A stretch of DNA of 64,000 nucleotides. Source: Flavobacterium cupreum (GTDB lineage: Bacteria; Bacteroidota; Bacteroidia; Flavobacteriales; Flavobacteriaceae). Shown piece after piece: positions 10,301 through 17,000 of this stretch (position 1 is the first letter of the stretch; each line of letters starts with the position of its first letter). The notes beneath the pieces are model-generated. The model had not been told where the DNA came from. It made no database searches and was given only the letters and a program-made list of their open reading frames with translations. Made by a program: the position numbers and the translations under genes. Location: NCBI RefSeq assembly GCF_003996965.1, contig NZ_QWDM01000015.1:1-64000 (forward strand). The letters run 5' to 3'.

Positions 10301-10983
10301 TCGTACGATCTTCTCCTGCGCCTAAAGGAGGAACTGCAGTATACGCTGATCCTGCCTTTAACAGAGTTTTGGCTCACGAGGATAAGATGGCTGCAGATAC
10401 TCATTTTGGTTATGACGGTGGAGAGCCTTTCACAGCGGCAACACGATTTAATGCCGGGAAGGACGGCTTTACTTTATCACATTTCCAGACTTTCATGTTT
10501 GCAATAGATAAACCAGCAGGAACAATTGCTTACGAAATACGTGCAGGTGGTTCTTCTGTTGCCGAAGCGACTATAATTGATCAGGGTTATGTGGATTATG
10601 TATATGAAGGAGATAAAAACGGGGCATGGGTAACATTGCCTATTAAAGAGCCAAAAGGAATTTATCCGAACGAAGACTTTTACGTTGTCATAACGTATCC
10701 TTATGAATTGCCTTTTGTACAAGGTGCGGTCGAAGGAATTACAGACACACCCGGAAGATACACTTTGGTGGATGGTGAAGGTAAATGGTATGATTTGCAG
10801 GATGCTGATTTATACCCTGGTCATGGATGGATGGTTAGGGCAGGTGAGGAAAAATACACTTCTAATGCCTGGGTTTCAATTAATGGCCTTCCAGACGGTG
10901 CTGTGCTCCGGGTGGGAAAAAAGAGGTGCAATTGGATTTTACTGCTGCTAATGGAGTACGTGGAGACCAGCATGCTGTTTTAA
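4384..10983 (+). CDS. Giant secreted subtilase (S8) with beta-sandwich repeats, frameshifted
   Basis: I start this frame at ATG 4384 because it begins a clear signal peptide (KKGNRLLWFFIFSL...FG|QQA); the upstream TTG at 4321 would bury it. After a propeptide comes a complete subtilisin domain with Asp209 (IHDQG), His267 (HGTHVAG), the AAGN oxyanion loop and Ser439 (GTSMACPHVSG). A fibronectin III-like domain (about 510-605) follows, then a long series of immunoglobulin-like repeats of the choice-of-anchor-D/Asp-box style, with recurring PG..A.....T....G.....L.V.T..P. The last 19 codons are out of frame (see the 10903-10926 site). The natural continuation is the frame ending at 12146, giving about 2590 residues in total. 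The product is probably exported by Sec and T9SS, because the sorting signal lies in the downstream frame. Confidence 0.88.
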   Translation: MTNYYKKGNRLLWFFIFSLWSVFSFGQQATFKEGVKQGSVKIKFSGQLSQTLKKMNVTTGKKLTTGIQAFDKVSAKVGARNMHRLFPENPNPILEAKLRKHKLDLWYVVDIDANQSVKEAVQKYKGIAEIETAETEKQKVLSDYNFTPVKGIPKKTSGAASYFNDPSLPDQWHYNNTGQTGYPNGSDINLFKAWDVVKGNPNIIVSIHDQGVDIEHPDLKANIWTNLAELNGVSGVDDDGNGYTDDIHGWNFDKNTGAIEAQPHGTHVAGTISAVNNNGIGVCGVAGGSGNNDGTKIMSVQTLAGGSFEESYIYAANNGSVISQNSWGYTSPGNFDESIKEAIDYFIAEAGDFPNSPMKGGIVIFAAGNSNSDADWYPGHYENTLCVSSIGPNWERASYSNYGTWVDIAAPGGETDLGSKNGVLSTLPKNQYGFYQGTSMACPHVSGIAALALANRKSQLTPEVLRTKLVTGVVDIDSHNPDYAGKLGSGHIDAFLAIQNNAGVAPNAITDLALKGIAQEFANLSWTVPTDTDDTKPVDFRIYYSTSPITKNNIASAQYDIIKNTALPGEIITHSVNGLLGLTSYYFTVISGDRWNNLSELSNIAQGTTNEGPKIAVDDNSKDIVINVDASTSFKGSHEMTVLNNGEGVLRWEFAARHKDASLSFSAKNIHYPSAKTTKVAAAGKVGRRKSQIAAASKTATAKASEFTPQEKSFCDYPTDLIGDTDVNIPNSAATKYVVSETDGFNLTQIVSYLQVDPALGPVVFEVYKGTQLKKENLIYAQEYMPGSAAQGYAYVTLKEQLYFQQGDTFWVVMHIPAGNLYPLAIGYENAPEGSDNCFISFDSGQTWGPLGVALDTNDFAWFSIARSQNKYLGEYLSLDPANGELNGNTTQKATLSADASKLINGTYHANAILKSNDGKNRALKLPVTVNVTGQQAVLKSVEKLDFSSVFKGTSKEMEFVVKNTGLGNFNDIAVNISNPNFQLTSSAPNQITADSEVLLKVKYTPNATGNDNDFVTLTSASSQKTLRVILFGVSAEPAKIVVEPMTQLIDNVALGNQVTASVTVKNEGQAALKYFIPKYDQSGTSDTWEGGYHKYGYKYRTNYASESAPLAYEYQDISGSGTDITNYFKAEADRYFPVEMGFDFPYYAEKMKKLYVSYRGFTTFDDTVRPINAPDLDGAPYSPKGYISPLGTFVELAAGGTVYYKVEPDKVIVQYTNLTDGSSGTLTAQMVLFADGNIRFYYDNITFSDQDLAYLNILIEDYAQTDGILVNNYNKTTKIYSGLALGFDYPGPDMIASVSNAGGILLPGESAKMDVVMETAALHEGTINRYLNVVSTDPLNTQVNPLIQINITSGGKAELAVSHTAINFGDVFQGAVAARKFDIKNNGTAPVTLTGFALDNAKFQVTGETTATIAPGFSKVYEVIMPTNLVADLSDVLRITDNKGGSYTITLSGKVLDPPGITVTDLDPITTTLQYGQTAKFPLKIENTGIADLEVVATGTSWLTASVPISPAEAIPNFTYSYETFNDGTNYHWIDIRKTGTHLPLPEDIFDVDQYWNKISLPWSFNFYGKEYTDINVGTTGLLTFDTPEDSAAMNDMIPTDLFKTLIAPYWTFGAFDTTTYPADEVGVFYYSDAEKMIISWEYFSNFFGGLGDPTSAEVIFYKNGTMKFQYKVNGTSDLTTNLTAIGLQNGDHSDFVVMSNRANVNHGKGLAYVINPAQKHVIPAGTTLNAQIDIDARNIYAGEYSSNLKLRTNVPGKEWLEKPIKLTVTGAPVITSNPEEINYGEIMVNPAASYAREFLIQNSGAENLSITAIAIESGAAEYTLETYAFFEDWFGGGYWSWANINDLAGNYPAILPGENSKFRITYAPTAAGSVIDHIVIESNATVAKMRLPIKAEVILPPALAVQTNEVNSVVNYLTDTDTQFATFSNSNGEGTLKYELSIDYLRKAAAGITSRPETMAKKAKTAKVSSIVRSSPAPKGGTAVYADPAFNRVLAHEDKMAADTHFGYDGGEPFTAATRFNAGKDGFTLSHFQTFMFAIDKPAGTIAYEIRAGGSSVAEATIIDQGYVDYVYEGDKNGAWVTLPIKEPKGIYPNEDFYVVITYPYELPFVQGAVEGITDTPGRYTLVDGEGKWYDLQDADLYPGHGWMVRAGEEKYTSNAWVSINGLPDGAVLRVGKKRCNWILLLLMEYVETSMLF
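10903..10926 (+). other. Frameshift site in the subtilase gene (A AAA AAG heptamer)
   Basis: The upstream frame reads GAVLRVGKKRCNW and soon stops. The -1 frame reads APGGKKEVQLDF and continues the repeat domain. The overlap contains A AAA AAG (10917-10923) in phase with the upstream frame, the classic dnaX-type -1 slippery heptamer. A -1 slip would yield GKKEVQLDF and run to the true C-terminus. A one-base deletion near 10903-10908 would restore GAV.PGGKKEV, which fits the PG..A motif of the other repeats better. The sequence alone cannot separate mutation, sequencing error and programmed slippage. Confidence 0.7.
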
Positions 10984-12146
10984 AAGTAAGAACCAACGAT
11001 CCTGTAAATACAGTGGGTCAGATTCCGGTTAACTTACATATTAATGAAGCGCCTGTTTTCTCTAATGTACCTGAGGAAGTTACAGTGGTTAATGAGGCTT
11101 CTGAAGTAATCGTAAACATTGGCCTGACCGATACAGAAAATCATAAAATTACAGTTACATCTCCAAACGCACCTACATGGGCAACATTTGAAGTGACTGG
11201 TGGCGAACTTGCAATAAAACTTGCTCCGGGTTATGAAACTGCCGGAACTTATACCTTGAATTATACTGCTATTGATGAGCTTGGAGCAGCTGCAGAAATG
11301 GCGTTCGAAGTGAAGGTTTTGAAAACCAACAGGGCACCGGTAGTGATTTCGTCTGAAGAATTGGTTTATTCTAAACTGAACTATTTTGATGTACGTCAGT
11401 TTGCGGCTTATTTCTCAGAACCGGATGCCGATAAAATGACTTTCAATGCTACAGTAGCAAATGAAAATATTGTGTCAGTTACAATAGGACAGGAACTTGG
11501 TCAATATGTCATTGAAACACATGCTGCGGGTGAAACCCTATTAACGCTGACAGCGACAGATATTTTCGGATTAAGCACTGTACAGCAAATAAAAGTTACC
11601 GTAGTAAATAATCGTGCTCCTCTAGCGCTTGGTGCACAATCAATTGTGTTTAACAAATTATCCGTACAGGAAGCCTATAATTTTGATACTTATTTCAAAG
11701 ATCCCGACGGAGATCAACTGACCTTTATGGCGACTGTGGCAGATCCGGCAATTGCATCAATAGCCACATCAGGAAATGGTTTTACAGTTGAAAGTATTTC
11801 AAACGGAGAAACAGAACTGCTTTTAACAGCTACAGATATTTACGGGGCAACTGCAGAACAGCGTGTAACGGTAATTGTGAACCAGTCTGAAGTTATGGAG
11901 CTTAATATATTCCCTAATCCTGTCGTAAACATAGTAAATATCAAATGGACAAACCGTTGGGCCGGAGATGTAACTATTGATGTAGTAGCTCTGAACGGTT
12001 CAACTGTGCGCCAGTTTAACATTGAAGATGTGCAGCTTAAAACGTACAGCCAGTTAGATTTGAGCACTTTACCAACAGGAGCCTATTTTCTGCATGTGAG
12101 CGGAAAAGAGGGAACATCTTCAGTTTTCAAATTTATAAAAAGATAG
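10926..12146 (+). CDS. C-terminal part of the subtilase with T9SS sorting domain
   Basis: This 406-codon frame is the continuation of the subtilase, not an independent gene. It starts mid-domain (VQLDFTAANGVRGDQ), has no signal peptide, and its nominal GTG start is simply the first permitted codon after the shift. It contains two or three cadherin-like/Ig-like repeats (NRAPV, then D.DGD.LTF...A..V) . It ends in a type A T9SS sorting domain: LNIFPNPVVNIVNIKW, then LPTGAYFLHV and a final KFIKR. In known T9SS substrates this domain directs passage through the outer membrane and is then removed. If the frame is really broken, the protease would be truncated and not sorted. Confidence 0.85.
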   Translation: MQLDFTAANGVRGDQHAVLKVRTNDPVNTVGQIPVNLHINEAPVFSNVPEEVTVVNEASEVIVNIGLTDTENHKITVTSPNAPTWATFEVTGGELAIKLAPGYETAGTYTLNYTAIDELGAAAEMAFEVKVLKTNRAPVVISSEELVYSKLNYFDVRQFAAYFSEPDADKMTFNATVANENIVSVTIGQELGQYVIETHAAGETLLTLTATDIFGLSTVQQIKVTVVNNRAPLALGAQSIVFNKLSVQEAYNFDTYFKDPDGDQLTFMATVADPAIASIATSGNGFTVESISNGETELLLTATDIYGATAEQRVTVIVNQSEVMELNIFPNPVVNIVNIKWTNRWAGDVTIDVVALNGSTVRQFNIEDVQLKTYSQLDLSTLPTGAYFLHVSGKEGTSSVFKFIKR

Positions 12147-12183
12147 GGGAAGTAAATAATGAAATGAAATAATGAAATGCGCA

Positions 12184-12247
12184 GCGATACAAGATGTAAT
12201 GTTTTATAGAAATTCTTCTTTATTCCATGCAACAGATTTTGTATCGC
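12184..12247 (+). repeat. Inverted repeat between subtilase and PorV-like gene
   Basis: The arms GCGATACAAGAT (12184-12195) and ATTTTGTATCGC (12236-12247) pair over 12 positions with one G-U, around a 40-base loop. It is not followed by a T-run, so it is not a standard terminator. It may act as a processing or stability element between the two co-directional genes. Confidence 0.45.
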
Positions 12248-12291
12248 AGGGCGTATTCCGATTTCAGTCAAAAAATAATTAACAGATACAC

Positions 12292-13446
12292 ATGAAAAAA
12301 ATATTTCTTTTATTTTCACTACTACTTGGAGTTGGAAATTTAGTTGCACAAGGACAAAATAAGGCAATTACTACGGGAGTTCCTTTTTTACAAGTCTCGG
12401 CAGATGCCAGAGCATCCGGTATCGGAGATATGGGAGTTGCAACATCAGCAGATGTTTATTCGCAACAATGGAATGCGGCAAAATATCCTTTTTCCGAAAA
12501 TAAATTTGGTGTTGGACTGAGCTACACGCCGTATCTGTCCTCTTTATCACATGATACAGGGCTGCTGAATTTAAATTTTTTCAATAAGATCAACGAAAGA
12601 AGTTCGTATGCCTTCAGTCTGAGGTATTTTGGATTAGGGGAAACCGTATTCAAACAAAATGAAGAGGAGCAGGGCCAGATTATGAAACCAAATGAATTGG
12701 CTTTTGATGGATCTTACTCCCTAAAATTAAGTGAAAAATTTGCAATGTCCGTGACGGGTAGATACATCCATTCGAATTTACAAATTCAGGAAGCCAATCC
12801 TGATGCGCGTGCTTCGGGTTCATTTGCCGTTGATATTGCAGGATTTTACCAGACACCAGAAATGGCTTTCAAGAGATTCAACGGGATTTGGCGAGGTGGA
12901 TTTAATATTTCAAATCTTGGACCTAAGCTGAAATACAACGGGGATACCGCATCTGAAAGTTTTTTACCGGCCAATTTGAAATTAGGAGGAGGTTTTGATT
13001 TTATTTTTAGTCAGGATCATACGTTAGCCACTTCTGTAGAGTTTAATAAACTGTTGGTCCCGTCTCCACAGGATAACCAGACCAATGCAGTATATCAAAA
13101 AGCAGGCTTTGTAAAGGGAGCATTTAACTCGTTTACCGATGCACCGGGAGGTTTTAGCGAAGAAGTAAAGGAAGTAACCTGGGCACTTGGACTTGAATAT
13201 TTATACCAAAAATCTTTTGCATTACGAACAGGGTATTTTCATGAAAGCAGTGAAAAAGGCAATCGTAAGTACTTTACCCTTGGAACCGGATTTCAATATA
13301 AGAAGGTTAAATTTGACTTTTCCTATCTGAGCTCCGCTTCTAAGCAGAATACCGCATTGAATAATGTATTGCGGTTTTCATTATCCTTTGCTATTGGTGA
13401 CACTATTCTGGAGCATAAGGAAGAAAAGGAAAAAATTAATGACTAA
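12292..13446 (+). CDS. PorV-like outer-membrane beta-barrel (T9SS)
   Basis: This 384-residue protein has a signal peptide (MKKIFLLFSLLLGVGNLVAQ) and a beta-barrel pattern to the C-terminal aromatic strand (LRFSLSFAIGD). The N-terminal signature PFLQVSADARASGIGDMGVA, the WNAAKYPF segment and the NLGPKLKY/FLPANLKLGGGFD region are typical of PorV (also called LptO). In Porphyromonas and Flavobacterium, PorV shuttles T9SS cargo from the translocon to the surface and is needed for type A substrates. It lies 145 bp after a gene with a type A sorting signal and probably shares its transcript. It may be a dedicated paralogue rather than the housekeeping porV, because no porU adjoins it. Confidence 0.85.
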   Translation: MKKIFLLFSLLLGVGNLVAQGQNKAITTGVPFLQVSADARASGIGDMGVATSADVYSQQWNAAKYPFSENKFGVGLSYTPYLSSLSHDTGLLNLNFFNKINERSSYAFSLRYFGLGETVFKQNEEEQGQIMKPNELAFDGSYSLKLSEKFAMSVTGRYIHSNLQIQEANPDARASGSFAVDIAGFYQTPEMAFKRFNGIWRGGFNISNLGPKLKYNGDTASESFLPANLKLGGGFDFIFSQDHTLATSVEFNKLLVPSPQDNQTNAVYQKAGFVKGAFNSFTDAPGGFSEEVKEVTWALGLEYLYQKSFALRTGYFHESSEKGNRKYFTLGTGFQYKKVKFDFSYLSSASKQNTALNNVLRFSLSFAIGDTILEHKEEKEKIND

Positions 13447-13486
13447 GGCAGTCAGTACTATTTTGTATTGAGGTTGGTATAAATCA

Positions 13487-13540
13487 TCCCTATAGAACAG
13501 TTTGTTTAAAAGAAAAGACTGTTTTATAGGGAATTTTCCA
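13487..13540 (+). terminator. Hairpin after the PorV-like gene
   Basis: TCCCTATAGAACAGT (13487-13501) pairs with ACTGTTTTATAGGGA (13518-13532) with one mismatch, and is followed by ATTTT. It stands about 40 bp after the PorV-like stop codon and before the next gene. The T-run is short, so termination is likely but not certain. Confidence 0.6.
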
Positions 13541-13624
13541 AAGACATAATGCCTGGTGTGAATCAATAGCATTATACGATAGTATCGGTCTCCTCCAAAA
13601 AAAAGAATAAGGACAAACAAATAA

Positions 13625-14146
13625 ATGTATCAGATGAAAGTAGGTATCATTGGAGTATGCAGCATTACGTTGGATTATGCCGACAAAGCGGCCAGATCGG
13701 GACATGAAGTACTGATAAGCCATATTCGCAACAACAGTTGTTTTAAAGAGGTCGTTCAAAGAATCGGCAGCAATGCAAAATTGGTAAGTGTAAACGAAGC
13801 GGCGAAATCGGATATTATAATCCTGTTTATTCCCCGCGAAGATATTGATGCTTTAATGCATGATTTACCGGATATGACAGGAAAAATAGTATTGCACACC
13901 AATAATCTAATTTTAAATTTAGATGTTCCTGCAGAAAAAACAGGAATAAAATCTTCAAGCGAAACAATAGCTTCCCTATTGCCAACAGCACATGTGGTAA
14001 AAATATTTAATGTATTAGAACTACATAAGCAAAACCAAAATAAGTACGAAATCTTTGATACGGCAGCTGATCAGGAAATAAAAGACCGGGTGATTGGTTT
14101 TTTAGAATCTTTAAATTTTATCAGACCAGATGTTTCAGAATTATAG
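13625..14146 (+). CDS. NAD(P)-binding Rossmann protein, F420H2:NADP oxidoreductase-like
   Basis: This 173-residue protein opens with a Rossmann motif (VGIIGVCSITLDYADKAARSG). An acidic or phosphate-binding strand end (LISHIRN) and DIIILFIP follow, the pattern of the N-terminal NAD(P)-binding domain of F420-dependent NADP oxidoreductase-like proteins. The usual GxGxxG is altered to GVCSIT, and the protein is shorter than typical members (about 200). Either ATG 13625 or the better placed ATG 13634 (MKVGIIG) may start it. The neighbours give no pathway. It probably uses NADP(H) in a small redox reaction; the substrate is unknown. Confidence 0.65.
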   Translation: MYQMKVGIIGVCSITLDYADKAARSGHEVLISHIRNNSCFKEVVQRIGSNAKLVSVNEAAKSDIIILFIPREDIDALMHDLPDMTGKIVLHTNNLILNLDVPAEKTGIKSSSETIASLLPTAHVVKIFNVLELHKQNQNKYEIFDTAADQEIKDRVIGFLESLNFIRPDVSEL

Positions 14147-14192
14147 TTGTAATTCTTTCCTGAAGTGATGCGAAATGTTATATCGTAAAAGA

Positions 14193-14663
14193 TTAAGGTG
14201 TCAAAGCCATCTGCTGAGAACGGATAAATCGTATTCTTTTGTTTTTAGCTCCGGAAGTTACTTTTTTTAAGGGATGCCCCATGTACAATTCATATTGTGG
14301 AAGAGAATCTCCTTTGAAAATCAGCCTTTCTACCTGTGTAATTTGATCAGGGATATTAGCCCCGTACCATAACGAATCTGCTTTTTGCCTCCAGATAACT
14401 TCATATAATACGGCTCCTTTGGGATAAACACCATTTACGGCTACAGAAGCATGATCAAAGGCTATTTTATTGCCATATAAAGTCGACATCGATGCCTTAT
14501 CCGGATCAATAGAAAATGTAATAGGGGCCAATAGAAGAGGATTTTCAGGCAGTCCATCCAATGCTGAGACAGATGCTTTTTCATTACTATTATTTTTAGT
14601 ATTTCTGTTACAACCTGACAATACAAGGACAGCTGCGATGATGATGAAGTGAAGTGGTTTCAT
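14193..14663 (-). CDS. Small lipoprotein beside a P460-like cytochrome
   Basis: This 156-residue protein has a lipoprotein signal with the lipobox VLSGC, so it should be anchored in a membrane facing the periplasm. I do not recognise the family. It has an Asp/Ser-rich linker and then a beta-rich body with GVYPKGAVLYEVIWRQ and a basic C-terminus. Its start codon lies 2 bp after the stop of the heme-binding gene upstream, so the two are surely one transcription unit and probably work together. No cysteine pairs or heme motifs are seen in the mature part. Confidence 0.6.
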   Translation of the reverse strand: MKPLHFIIIAAVLVLSGCNRNTKNNSNEKASVSALDGLPENPLLLAPITFSIDPDKASMSTLYGNKIAFDHASVAVNGVYPKGAVLYEVIWRQKADSLWYGANIPDQITQVERLIFKGDSLPQYELYMGHPLKKVTSGAKNKRIRFIRSQQMALTP

Positions 14664-14665
14664 AT

Positions 14666-15640
14666 TTATTTACTTTTATTGTAACTATTAAATTTTTTGA
14701 GACGCAAGGGAGTGGTAAAAACGTAATCATTATTCTTAACAGGATTATGGCAGGCGATACATTCCTGATCAAAGTTGGCATTATCTCCGTATGGTTTCAG
14801 GTCATTTCCTTTCCATCTTGCCCATCCCCATCCTTTTGTAGACTGATATTTTTTTGAATCTTTTATCATGAATTCCACCTGAATAAAGGCTCCGGCAGAC
14901 ACTGTTCCGTCTTTTTCTGTTTTTTGTTTCCAGGCTGTTTTTGCAAAAATGGCACCATCCGGCCAGGGATTCGTTTGATTTTCTTCAATAGCTTTTACCG
15001 CGACGCTGTTTCCAAAAATAATGCGCATGCTCCCGTTGTCAAAACGATCCGAAGTACTAACGGCTTTCCAGTTTCTGAAATCCGGTATGTATGAAATTTT
15101 ATTCAGCGCCGGTTTTACTTTGGTATAATCGGTTATTGTTTTATGGAGTATTATGTTGTCCTGATCTGCAGCACTGGTAAGAGGCGAGATTTCCGGTTTT
15201 ATTTTTCTTACTGCTTTTGAGCTGACATAATTTTTTAATATGGCTATCGAACGATCATCTAACCGGGCAGAGGGATGTAAAGCAGTGTAACTTTTAAGCG
15301 GCATTTCGCCCGATAGTATTTTGTTGAAAGCATAAAAAAGTAGCGAATTTTGCTTTTGTTTATTTAAATTATCCCAATCAGAAAAATTCAGGACCTTTCT
15401 GGCATCATTAATATGCGAACTAACTATAAAATTAGCCGGAGTTATTTTGTCAAACCAGCTAAGATTTGTGGTATTAGAATGACAGTCAAAACACGAATTC
15501 CTTAAAATGGTATTTACCTCTTCGGGAACATCCGTTAAGTTTTTTGTTGGAGTACTATATTCAATTTCTGCAGGTCTCCAGAACTGTACAGCAATAAATG
15601 CTAACAACATAATTGCGGCTATTTTAATTCCCTTTTTCAT
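14666..15640 (-). CDS. Periplasmic di-heme protein: heme-binding domain plus cytochrome P460-like domain
   Basis: This 324-residue protein has an N-terminal membrane anchor or signal (about 5-20) and a small heme-binding domain with CFDCH (Cys50, Cys53, His54) and the following SNTTNLSW. Such domains are seen in Bacteroidota c-type cytochromes. The second half (about 185-300) resembles cytochrome P460 (GSMRIIFGNSVAVKA, GAIFAKTAWKQ, GWGWARW) and has its own CIACH heme site (Cys294-His298). The fused order suggests electron transfer to a P460-type reaction centre, or detoxification of a small nitrogen compound; the substrate is not known. A small lipoprotein gene follows directly. Confidence 0.75.
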   Translation of the reverse strand: MKKGIKIAAIMLLAFIAVQFWRPAEIEYSTPTKNLTDVPEEVNTILRNSCFDCHSNTTNLSWFDKITPANFIVSSHINDARKVLNFSDWDNLNKQKQNSLLFYAFNKILSGEMPLKSYTALHPSARLDDRSIAILKNYVSSKAVRKIKPEISPLTSAADQDNIILHKTITDYTKVKPALNKISYIPDFRNWKAVSTSDRFDNGSMRIIFGNSVAVKAIEENQTNPWPDGAIFAKTAWKQKTEKDGTVSAGAFIQVEFMIKDSKKYQSTKGWGWARWKGNDLKPYGDNANFDQECIACHNPVKNNDYVFTTPLRLKKFNSYNKSK

Positions 15641-15828
15641 TCGTTTTATTTTTAGATGTAATACATTAGCAGATCAAAATTAGACGTAATTCCGCTGCTG
15701 TAGCTGCTTTAATTAGCTGAAAGGGATTTTTTTGACTTTTAAGCCGAATTTTTAAAGCTAAATAAATTGCTTACTTTAGCCCCGATGTAGATTTCTAAAT
15801 TAGTTCCATTTAAGGATTATAAAAACAC

Positions 15829-16950
15829 ATGAAAAAAGCGCGGCTCTACACTTTGACACTTGCAGGCATTAGTATTGTTGTTCTGATTATTAGTTTGATA
15901 TCTTCCGGTTATCTTTATTCTTCAGCCAAAGAAAAGTTATGGAATAGTAAATTGGAATCCGGAGAGCGGGAAGCCCGGGAAATTTCGCGTCTTTTAGAAC
16001 AGCAGCTTCACAGCGGATTGTCTAAAAGCCAGGTGATCCGTAATCTGCAGATAAGCATTGAAAATACCGATATAAAAAGTGATTTTATTTGTATGTACGA
16101 CCGGAAAGGAATTGAGCTTTGCCATCCTAATCCGGCATTTGTCGGGCAAAAAATTCAGGAGAATAATTCTCAGGTAAGCGGACTATCGGATAAAAAAATA
16201 AAAACGTTGAGCGCTGTTTTGGAGCAGGGAAAAAAAACGGGAGGGATGCGCCTATTTCCTAACAATCCAAAAAGAAATTCGGAAATCGTAAATATAAATC
16301 CTGTCTCGGGAACTGACTGGATGGTAGCTTCGCACGCCAATTTAGCTGTCCTGGAAGAACAATTATCTGATTTGTACCTGCAATTTGTGCTAAGTTTACT
16401 TTTAAGTACACTATTTATCAGTGGTTGCTGCTACACAATGATACGGCTCATATACCGAAAGTACGAAGCAGTTTCAGATCTTGAAAAGAAAGAGCTGAAT
16501 GACAAAGTCAATGAACTTAAGGTATTAAATTTACAGTTGAACGCTAATCAGCAGAAATTGCAAAATGTGCCCGATACGTTAGTTAATGATACCGCAAAAG
16601 AGCCGGAAATCACAAAAAAGAGAATTCTTACCTATCATAAAGATGAGCTCATAAAACTGGATACCGATGATATTGCCTACATTGTGCTGGATACCGGAAT
16701 TACTTATATCTATACCTTTGACAATCGTCAATTCAACAGTAATAACAGTCTGGACGAGATCATGAAATGGCTGGATCCATCTGCTTTTTACAGGGCCAAC
16801 AGACAGTTTGTAGTGAATATCAGGGCTATTACGACCATATTGCTTTATGGAAAAAATCAGTTGAAACTAATTATAAAGCCTGATCTGAAGACAGATGTTC
16901 TTATCAGTAAAAATAAAGTTTCAGAATTTAAGAATTGGCTGGACCAGTAA
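15829..16950 (+). CDS. Membrane sensor with LytTR DNA-binding domain
   Basis: This 373-residue protein has a membrane helix (about 7-30), an extracytoplasmic region of about 145 residues reminiscent of a Cache/PAS-like sensor (FICMYDRKGIELCHPNP, GTDWMVASHANL), and a second helix (about 183-205). A coiled coil (about 210-250) follows, then a LytTR domain (about 265-373) with DDIAYIVLDTGITYIYT and FYRANRQFVVNI, the conserved R.NRQ.VVN segment. It is a one-component signal transducer that binds DNA directly, without a kinase. It is divergent from the heme-binding/P460 pair at 15640, so it may regulate them, but no operator is evident. Confidence 0.8.
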   Translation: MKKARLYTLTLAGISIVVLIISLISSGYLYSSAKEKLWNSKLESGEREAREISRLLEQQLHSGLSKSQVIRNLQISIENTDIKSDFICMYDRKGIELCHPNPAFVGQKIQENNSQVSGLSDKKIKTLSAVLEQGKKTGGMRLFPNNPKRNSEIVNINPVSGTDWMVASHANLAVLEEQLSDLYLQFVLSLLLSTLFISGCCYTMIRLIYRKYEAVSDLEKKELNDKVNELKVLNLQLNANQQKLQNVPDTLVNDTAKEPEITKKRILTYHKDELIKLDTDDIAYIVLDTGITYIYTFDNRQFNSNNSLDEIMKWLDPSAFYRANRQFVVNIRAITTILLYGKNQLKLIIKPDLKTDVLISKNKVSEFKNWLDQ

Positions 16951-17000
16951 AACGAATACGCAATAGCAAGTCCGGTATTCATTAAAGACAGTACTAATTT

